Origin: Priapulus caudatus | Taxonomy: Eukaryota > Priapulida > Priapulimorpha > Priapulimorphida > Priapulidae | Length of the DNA: 64,000 bases | Reading direction: 5' to 3' | NCBI RefSeq assembly: GCF_000485595.1 | Contig: NW_014577185.1 | Location: forward strand, 124,771-188,770 | In this document: piece by piece, positions 57,288 through 64,000 of the stretch | Layout of the letters: each line of letters opens with the position of its first letter | How positions within the stretch are numbered: the first letter of the stretch is position 1 | Made by a program: the position numbers and the translations under genes | Notes under the pieces: generated by a model | Database searches by the model: none | The model's input: only the letters and a program-made list of their open reading frames with translations | Told to the model about the DNA's origin: nothing

Positions 57288-57326
57288 CAGGAGTTAATAA
57301 AGACAATTTGTCTTTATTAACTCCTG
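57288..57326. mobile_element. Ultra-short palindromic element (copy d2, 39 bp)
   Basis: CAGGAGTTAATAAAGACAA, one base, then its exact reverse complement. The left flank ATGATAT and right flank GTGATAT differ by one base. It shares its left flank with copy d1. Confidence 0.85.
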
Positions 57327-57485
57327 GTGATATGTGCGAGCCTCACATTTGAACAGCGATATCCCATCACCGACCGCGTCGTCGTGTTCACTGAAATTCC
57401 ATGCCCGTTGTCAACTCCGAAATCCGCACTCAAATCCGAACTGGAAATAAAAAAGACGAGTTAAAAGTGTTGGTGTTTGTTGCAG

Positions 57486-57653
57486 GGGCGGCCGGGAAAC
57501 AGGACGAAGTGTACACATTCTGCGCCTACTGGGACGAGAACCCGGATGTGCTGAACACGAATGGCGTCGATGATTCCATCGATGATTCCGGAGAAGCCAT
57601 GGCAACCTTGGAGGAGGGCCTTGCTCTCAAAGAGGCTGACAACTTCGGTGAAG
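57486..57653 (+). CDS. Internal exon of an unidentified, possibly secreted protein
   Basis: A good acceptor (GTTTGTTGCAG) and donor (G/GTGAGC) enclose an open phase-1 exon of 168 bases. The peptide begins AAGKQDEVYTFCAYWDENPD, continues VLNTNGVDDSIDDSGEAM and ends LALKEADNFGE. The CAYWDE motif faintly recalls the first Cys of GPS/GAIN domains, but the rest does not fit, so no family is assigned. Phase fits the signal exon at 33303. No further exon was recognised to its right in this window. Confidence 0.6.
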
Positions 57654-58304
57654 GTGAGCGGAGCACGGTGTCTCTCCTACAGCCAACGCCCGTTTGTGCA
57701 ACTGTGCATACTAGCGTTATTGCCCCTCTCCCTTCCCTTATCATTTAGATGCATATTTTGCTTAGCAAAGTCCCATTAAACAGTTAATCGTGCATTTAAA
57801 AGAAATGATACTTTGACGATATCTTTCGTAAAATAGTGATAGTAAAACAGTATCTTTGTATTAAAAAAACTTGTGAGAGCATAATTTATTGGTAACGTGA
57901 TTGATTAGTAGCTAGGTTCATCTTGTGCACACAAAAACATATATATCGTATATATCGTATATATCGTATGTTTCACGACATATAACTGCATCAATTATTG
58001 TTGTTTTAGTATATTATGTAATAATTGTTTGTTATATTAGCCATCTACTGTGAAAATATGCTGATTCGACAGTGGCCACAAAAATTCTAGCGATGATTAA
58101 TTTATTGCAAGATGGTGTACATACATGGTGTTCAGATGTTGCAACTGTGTAAATCAAATGTTCAGCAGAAACTTAGTAGAACAGTAGTAGCTGTTAGTCT
58201 ATAATTCAGTTACTGCATGTTTTCTCCTTCGTGCTCAGTGTTCTGTAGCATAAATAAGAACGTTGATTAGCATGAAACCATTTTTGATACGACAGTGTGT
58301 GTGA

Positions 58305-58524
58305 TACTGTATATAAGCTGTATATTTCGCAGTGGTTTAATTTTCGCGAATTTCGCGAACGCGTCCCCGACCGCGAAAATAACAACACGCGAATCATTCA
58401 TACCGATTTAAAAAAAGCGAATAATACATAATTCACCGACCGCGAAATTAACCATTCGCGAAATTGTCTGTCAAGTCTGAATTCGCGAAAATATCTGTAC
58501 GCGAAAAATACGGCTTATACAGTA
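58305..58524. mobile_element. 220-bp MITE with repeated TTCGCGAA motifs
   Basis: TACTGTATATAAGCTGTA at the left pairs with TACGGCTTATACAGTA at the right. The interior repeats TTCGCGAA and CCGCGAAA in both orientations, so the whole unit can fold. There is no coding capacity. Confidence 0.75.
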
Positions 58525-58616
58525 ATACTATACATGCCACATACCATCGCTGGGGATTGTCCACCCCCACGTGACTAGATAGCGAATAACGATATGCATC
58601 CGTCGATTCATTCTAT

Positions 58617-58662
58617 CAGGGGTTAATAATGACATTATTACATATGACATTATTAACCCCTG
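58617..58662. mobile_element. Ultra-short palindromic element (copy e, 46 bp)
   Basis: CAGGGGTTAATAATG and CATTATTAACCCCTG are exact complements around a 16-base centre. ATTCTAT flanks both sides exactly (58610-58616, 58663-58669). Confidence 0.85.
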
Positions 58663-60400
58663 ATTCTATCAAGGAAGACGTCGCGTTCTTATTCCAGTTG
58701 TAGTTACGTTGAATTTCGTGACATGGACAGGAAATTTGCCAAGGGGTATTCATAGCGTGTCTTTATGTGTGCACAATAGCCAGCGCAAGTTACCACACAC
58801 GTACCGCGGTTGGATGTCAGTGCAGGGAACGTAGGGCCACAAGGCCCACAACCCTCGCAAATATCACAACTCGGCAATAGCTAGCCTTCCTGCTGTTTAT
58901 GCCAGGATTTTGTAACCTATTGCCGCGGGTGTTTGATGTATTAATTATGGGATTTCGCCACAGTGTAGATTCGCGAGTTAAATGGTACCCGACGGACGAA
59001 TAGTGGATTAAGGGTGGGTGTCTCAACAAGCAAAGTGAGACAGGGAAATCCAGTCGAAAATGCGGAATAAAGAAACGACAGCGAGAGAGAAGGGGAGAGA
59101 ACGAGAGACGAGAGAGGGGGAAGGGAGTGTGGTAGTTAACGATAGGAGCGAGAAAAGAGAGGAAGAGACAGATACAGACAGAGACAGAGATAGATATAGA
59201 TACATACAAACAGGCAGACAGTCACGCACGCACCCGCACGCACATACAAGCAGACAGGCACGCACGAACACACGCACCCGCACGCACAGACAGACAGACA
59301 GGCACAGGGAGGGGTGCGGGAACAGTACCTAAATGTAATTGTTTAAAATTGACGATTCACGTGACTAGCCTTGTCCACAAGTCAGTCGTCATGCTACGTG
59401 TATGCTGTATAATAGGGCAGTTTCACAAACGATTTCACTCGTGCCTGGAAACAAGTAGGCATGCTGGAAACTGCCTCTGAAAGAGTGCATTTTAAAGCCG
59501 AGCTCGGTATTAAGTTTACCGAAATAAAATGTTCAAGGGCTTTTTTACTAACTCAAACAGACATAAAATGCGCCTACTCAACAAACCGGTATTTCTGCAG
59601 TCTAGCAGCTTACTCGTGACGTGTTCCGCATACACCTGCAGTACTGTGGAATATTCGAGGCAAATCTGGGTTCTGGCAAATGCAATCAGTTCCCTATAAT
59701 GTCGCACGGTTGGCCGGTAAATCGGTAAATTGGCGAGACAGGTGAAAAAACACACCTTCGATATAAGCTGTAAATTTGCGTTTCCCTAAAATGCGTTCGC
59801 GCCAAAAAGAGTGCGGCGTCAGTCTGCAGGTTATCATCGAAGTGATAGATGTGGTTTAGGAGGTGCCGCCTGCATGAAATAAACAGTACTGCCGTGTCGG
59901 TCGCACTAGTGGCAAAGGGGTGCAGCCCGATCGGGTGTGGCATGCGGCCTTGAAGGGTTATAAGCTCGTAGGTTCCAGTTCCCATTTTACTGATACGGAT
60001 TGGAGTCAGTATAAACGGGGGTGTGCAGGCGGTGAGCATATCACTGTCTCGGTAGTGCATGGTGGTCGTTATTTTTGTTCGTGGTGGTCATGTAATGATG
60101 TTGTCCAGTGTGGGTGCTTATAGTTTGTCACTGATTTGTCGTCTCGTCATGGTTATCAAATAAGGGTGGCTGTAGTTACCAGTGAGTGGTGGCCATGGTT
60201 ACCATAATTTGTAGTCATGGTTACCAGCATCCGTGTCATAATGGCGGTCACAATGTGATGCTGGTGGTCGTGGTTACCAAAGGGTTGTGTCATGTTTGCT
60301 AGCATAATATGTAGTCATGGATACCCGTATCTGTGGGCGTGGGTTACTATAGCATCTATGGTCGTGATGGTTTGCAGTTACCGGTGCTGGTGGCTATATA

Positions 60401-60800
60401 GTACCAATAGCTGGTGGTCATGCTTACTAGTGGCTGGTGGTCACGGTTACTAGTGGCTGGTGTTCATGCGTTATAGGGGCTGCGTGGGTCAGGGTTATAC
60501 GTGCGCTGTGGGCAGGGTTACTAGTGGCTGGTGGGGCATCGGTTACTAGTAGTGGCTGGTGCGTCATGCTTACTAGTGGCGGTGGTCCGTTACTAGTGGT
60601 TGGTGGTCATTGGTTACTATGGCTGGTGGGCATGGCTTACTAGTGGCTGGTGGTCATGGTTACTAGTGGCTGGTGGTCATGGTTACTAGTGGCTGGTGGT
60701 CATGCTTACTAGTGGCTGGTGGTCATGGTTACTAGTGGCTGGTGGTCATGCTTACTAGTGGCTGGTGGTCATGGTTACTAGTGGCTGGTGACTATTGTTA
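60401..60800 (+). repeat. 23-bp minisatellite (TTACTAGTGGCTGGTGGTCATGG)-type
   Basis: Tandem units built on TTACTAGTGGCTGGTGGTCA (the first 20 of 23 bases) are nearly identical from 60630 to 60790. They become degenerate leftwards, with traces (GTGGTCATGGTTACCA) back to about 60050. Confidence 0.93.
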
Positions 60801-61038
60801 CCGCTGGATAGTGGTGGTTGTGTCAGCCATGTATACTGCTGGACGTCGTTCACAGTCATTACTATCAAAAGTTCGAACCTAAAAGCTTCAAAAGTAAGCA
60901 CAGCAGTGGTGTCATGCAGTTTATGTAAGACGCAGGTGAATATTAATCCACTCGGCTGATGAGTATGTAGCTTATATCGCTGGTAGACGTAGCGTGCAGT
61001 TGACTATTTAAAAAATGGGTTCCAGATGCTAGCCGTTG

Positions 61039-61269
61039 TCAGCTAGATGACGAGATACTGGCAGATGTTCCTGCAAACTGTAGCTTTATAGCTTCATTTT
61101 GGAGTTCGGGGAAAAAATGTTTACATGCCTCTACAGCCGTCTGCCTGTATTGCTGGTCGGTATGGCATGCCAGCCCATACCCTACATTGGCGCGGCTGTA
61201 CAGTAATCTCCCCTTCACCCACAGAGAGCGCGCGCGATCAGGGTGAAATTTATTTCGTAGTGGCTTCAC
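61039..61269 (-). other. Small open frame, unidentified
   Basis: Seventy-six codons from a GTG, ending TGA. The peptide contains VKGRLLYSRANVGYGLACHT, QQYRQTAVEACKHFFPELQN and EAIKLQFAG. Composition is balanced and protein-like, but there is no ATG start, no clear acceptor and no family match, so it could be an exon, a gene relic or chance. Confidence 0.22.
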
Positions 61270-61567
61270 CCGATGATATTAAACAGTGCAGTGTCGTAAA
61301 AAAAAGTTCAGGTACATGCTATGCTCGTTCAGGATTAGGTATACAGGCAACGTGAAACGTTCGGAACATATGTGCAGAACGTGCGTGAGTGCAGAATGTG
61401 TGTACTTACGGATATGTGTGGGTGCAGAACGTGCGAGGGCACAGCAGGTGAGTCGGTACAGAACGTGCCAGGGTACAGTACATTGGTGAGTACATAACGT
61501 TCGAAGGCACAGTACGTGCTTGGGTACCGTACTTGCGTACATGTATCAGCAGCAGTACACGTGTTAG

Positions 61568-61607
61568 CAAGAGTAGATAATAACACATGTGTTATTATCT
61601 ACTCTTG
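61568..61607. mobile_element. Ultra-short perfect palindrome (copy f, 40 bp)
   Basis: CAAGAGTAGATAATAACACA is followed directly by its exact reverse complement. The flanks GTGTTAG and GTGTTGG match in 6 of 7 positions. Confidence 0.85.
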
Positions 61608-62186
61608 GTGTTGGGGAAAGAAACAAAAGCGTGTTTGAAGCTATTAGATTTTGGCCTCGAGAGAGTTCAATGAAATTACGTCGGACAAGACTGTTATACC
61701 GTATATAGCGGCTTGTATGACGCTCCGTTAATTATATTAGACACACCTCAAATTTAAGAGGTAATAGAATCAGAAGACATAGTAGGCTCACCATAAATAA
61801 GACGGCACGCTTATTTTTTCCATGTTTTACTTTTTCATATATTTCATGAGTAATCAATAGTATATAATGTGGACTATTCTTATGAGGTGTATAATATGGT
61901 GTAGCAGAAAATCCAAGGTGTAATAATGTTCGCTAAACGTCGTTGCGCATCCAATAGGCCGCGAAATACTGTAGTATTGATTACTTATTACTTACACGTT
62001 ACATTATTTCATTCAATTCACATGAAAATCGTGTACTAATAATTACTTCCGTTTTAGGACTGTTTAGTGTTAGGTACTGTGTGTGATAATAGCCAACGCC
62101 TATGGTTGGCCATCGTACTCAGAAATAATTATTTTTACCGCGGTAAGTACCAGCGAATTAGTAATTCTTCGTAGATATAAAACAAT

Positions 62187-62368
62187 GAGAGAGGAGAGTC
62201 ATCAGGAGAAGGGAGAGGGAGGGGAGAGAGAGTGAAATTGACAGAGAGAGAGAAAGAGAGAGAGAGAGAGCGAGAGAGAAAGAAAGAACGAAAGAGCGAG
62301 AAAAAATAGGAGAGAGGGGAAGACAGAAGCGAGAGAGAGGCGTAGAGATACAGAAAGAGAGAGAGAGC

Positions 62369-62413
<45 letters not shown>

Positions 62414-62460
62414 GAGAGCGGAGAGCATCGGATAGAAGAAGGGAGAAAGGGTAAGGGGAG
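62187..62460. repeat. (GA)n polypurine tract
   Basis: About 270 bases of GA-rich sequence, with an uninterrupted AG run of 36 bases near 62370-62405. It explains the Ser/Leu-rich minus frame. Confidence 0.93.
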
Positions 62461-63367
62461 ACACTAACTCTATAGCGTACTAAACAATTTATGAATAAAC
62501 CACGTGAGTATAGTACATTTAACTTAAGTACATCTAATTTTCTAGTAAACGATAAAACGATAGCTTCATTTTTCTAACCAGATTAAGCAAACTCGCGTAT
62601 CTTCTTTGTCTTTGCAAATAGTATCCTATCACACCGAATCATGCACCTGTAATTAAGAAGAGAGATTCCTCGTACGACAAAGATGTTCTGACGCTGTTTC
62701 ACATCAAAATCGCGTGGGTGACTTGTGGAGAGGTGACGCGGTTGACCTACTTACAGATCAATCAGAGTTGTGTGCACGTGTTCGCACGCGTGCGTGCGTG
62801 CGTTCATGCCTACGTACCTGCCTACGTTGCGCTACTGCCTGCGCATGCGTATGACTGGGGGAGATGGCAGGCGGAAGTAGGTAAATGAGCCTGGAACATT
62901 ATGGACTCTTTGGACACTCGTAGCCCAAAATGTTCACCGCGTTCTCCCGGCGGACAGCTGGGCTGTGTGGATGTGTGTGTGTGTGTGATGTGTGTGGCTT
63001 GTGTGTGTGTGTGCGTTGCGTGCGTTGCGTGCGTGCGTGCGTCGTGCGTGCGTGCGTCGCGTGCTGCAGCGAAGGATGGATGAGAAGGAAGAGGGGGAGG
63101 AAGAGGAGTGCGAATTATACGAACCGAGAGCGACGCAAGTGATTGCGTTAGTGTGCGCAGATAAGGTCTACTGTCTCTCCCTGACCTCTGTTTGGACCTG
63201 GCTCGTTTAGGCTAGTTCTGACTTAATATATTATATAGATATATATAATATATATAGTATTATATATAATGATATAATTATATATATAGGGTTGGTTAGG
63301 GTTAGCAGAGATTAGGTAACGAGGCCAGGTCAAACAGAGGTCATGGGGACATAGACCCTACGCAGCG
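62461..63367. other. Unassigned region with GT/GC and AT tracts
   Basis: It holds a GTGTGT/GCGTGC tract (62970-63060), an acidic frame just after it (MDEKEEGEEEECELYEPRAT) that lacks support as an exon, an AT-rich palindromic tract (63226-63290) and a short TTAGGGTTAG at 63297. CTCTGTTTGACCTGG near 63185 is inverted near 63330, suggesting one more small foldback. Confidence 0.4.
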
Positions 63368-63806
63368 TTAAAGGCCTCTGTCTACTACTAGCAAACTTTA
63401 GTTTGCAAAACTCGAGCAAACTCCGAGTTCGAAGGCAACTCGAGCAAAACTCGGAGCAAACTCCAGCAAACTCGAGCAAAATCGCTCGAGTTCACTTGGT
63501 ACTCATGATGGATTCAGCATGTTCAATTGTCCAATGTTTTGTCTATCTGCAGGATCACATGACTACAAACTGTCATTTTGATTGGCCTGAGTTACTCGCA
63601 AACCTCAGCAAATCTCGAGCAAACTAGTTTGCCAAGAATGTTGCAGCGGCCTAACCTTCTGCAGAAGCTATCTGCAAACTAGGTTGCCGAAGTGTTTTAA
63701 ACTGGTCTACACTGGCAACTTTGGAAAACTTTGATGGCAAACTCGGGTTTGCTCGAGTTTGCTCGGAGTTTGCAAACCTAAAGTTTGCTATGTAGACAGG
63801 GCTTTA
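63368..63806. mobile_element. 439-bp foldback element built of GAGCAAACTC units
   Basis: TTAAAGGCCTCTGTCTAC at the left pairs with GTAGACAGGGCTTTA at the right. Both arms continue AGCAAACTTTA/TAAAGTTTGCT. Interior arms repeat AACTCGAGCAAACTC in opposite orientations. No gene is seen. Confidence 0.82.
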
Positions 63807-64000
63807 GTGTGTGTGTGTCGTGTGTGTGTGTGATGTGTGGTGTGTGTGTGTGTGGCGCGTGCGTGTCTGCAGTGACGTGCGTGCATGCGCTGTCGTGCCG
63901 TCGTGCGTGCGCGTGCGTGGTGCGGCGCCGTGCGTGGCCAGTGTGTGTGGATGGTGGGGGGTTGTGGGTGTGGGCGGGGGGGGGGGGGTGATGGCCCGTG
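63807..64000. repeat. GT/GC-rich low-complexity tract at the window end
   Basis: Imperfect GTGTGT and GTGCGTGC runs end in a poly-G block (63975-63988). There is no gene. Confidence 0.85.

Larger units (their letters stand above)
33352..57485. other. 24-kb repeat-rich stretch without a recognised gene (possible long intron)
   Basis: Apart from the listed elements and simple repeats I see no convincing exon. Frames at 38171-38440 (+), 40144-40329 (-), 43259-43864 (-) and 47294-47545 (+) are open but unrecognised. GC-rich islands occur near 40150-40640, 43430-43700 and 47290-47560. The local composition changes several times, from AT-rich (56700-56900) to CpG-rich (43450-43700). Confidence 0.45.
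57654..60400. other. Stretch after the unidentified exon; no gene recognised
   Basis: It holds the MITE at 58305, the short palindrome at 58617, an (AG/GACA)-rich tract at 59060-59310 and AT-rich sequence. Reading frames at 58817-59283 are products of the low-complexity tract. Confidence 0.5.

Noticed and set aside
60401-60800. CRISPR-like array
   Set aside because: The 23-bp units are head to tail with no unique spacers; it is a minisatellite in a eukaryotic genome.
62135-62464. 109-residue Ser/Leu frame on the minus strand
   Set aside because: Shadow of the (GA)n tract.

Overview
This is a window of intron-containing nuclear DNA from an invertebrate animal, probably marine. The signs are short conserved exons with GT-AG introns, a (TTAGGG)n stretch, a LINE tail, many small foldback and MITE-type elements, and dispersed repeats of the GACCTTTGACC and TTTTTAGCTCACCT types. 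I cannot place it more precisely from sequence alone. Two 25-N gaps show that this is a draft assembly.

Left third (1-26 kb): two protein-coding genes lie tail to tail. On the plus strand, 17 exons between 2894 and 12431 encode the last 729 residues of STT3B, the catalytic subunit of the ER oligosaccharyltransferase. On the minus strand, 15 exons between 25815 and 15656 encode the last 716 residues of an OS-9-type ERAD lectin with one MRH domain. One gene attaches N-glycans and the other reads trimmed N-glycans on misfolded proteins, so neighbours act at opposite ends of the same ER pathway. The N-terminal exons of both were not found.

Middle (26-33 kb): repeat-dominated DNA with an interstitial telomeric tract, a 1.5-kb foldback element and a second noisy copy of it next to a gap, AT-rich microsatellite, and a GTAT/ACCGGT satellite.

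Right half (33-64 kb): a signal-peptide exon (33303-33351) and a phase-compatible exon 24 kb downstream (57486-57653) may belong to one unidentified secreted or membrane protein gene. The rest is transposable elements, simple repeats and a second apparent duplication flanking the second gap.

The most unusual signal is a set of ultra-short (22-46 bp) elements scattered from 20.7 to 61.6 kb. Most are near-perfect palindromes. They share ends CARGRG...CYCYTG and a weak consensus, and most are flanked by 7-bp direct repeats, usually ending in AT. The stems differ between copies, yet each stays self-complementary.
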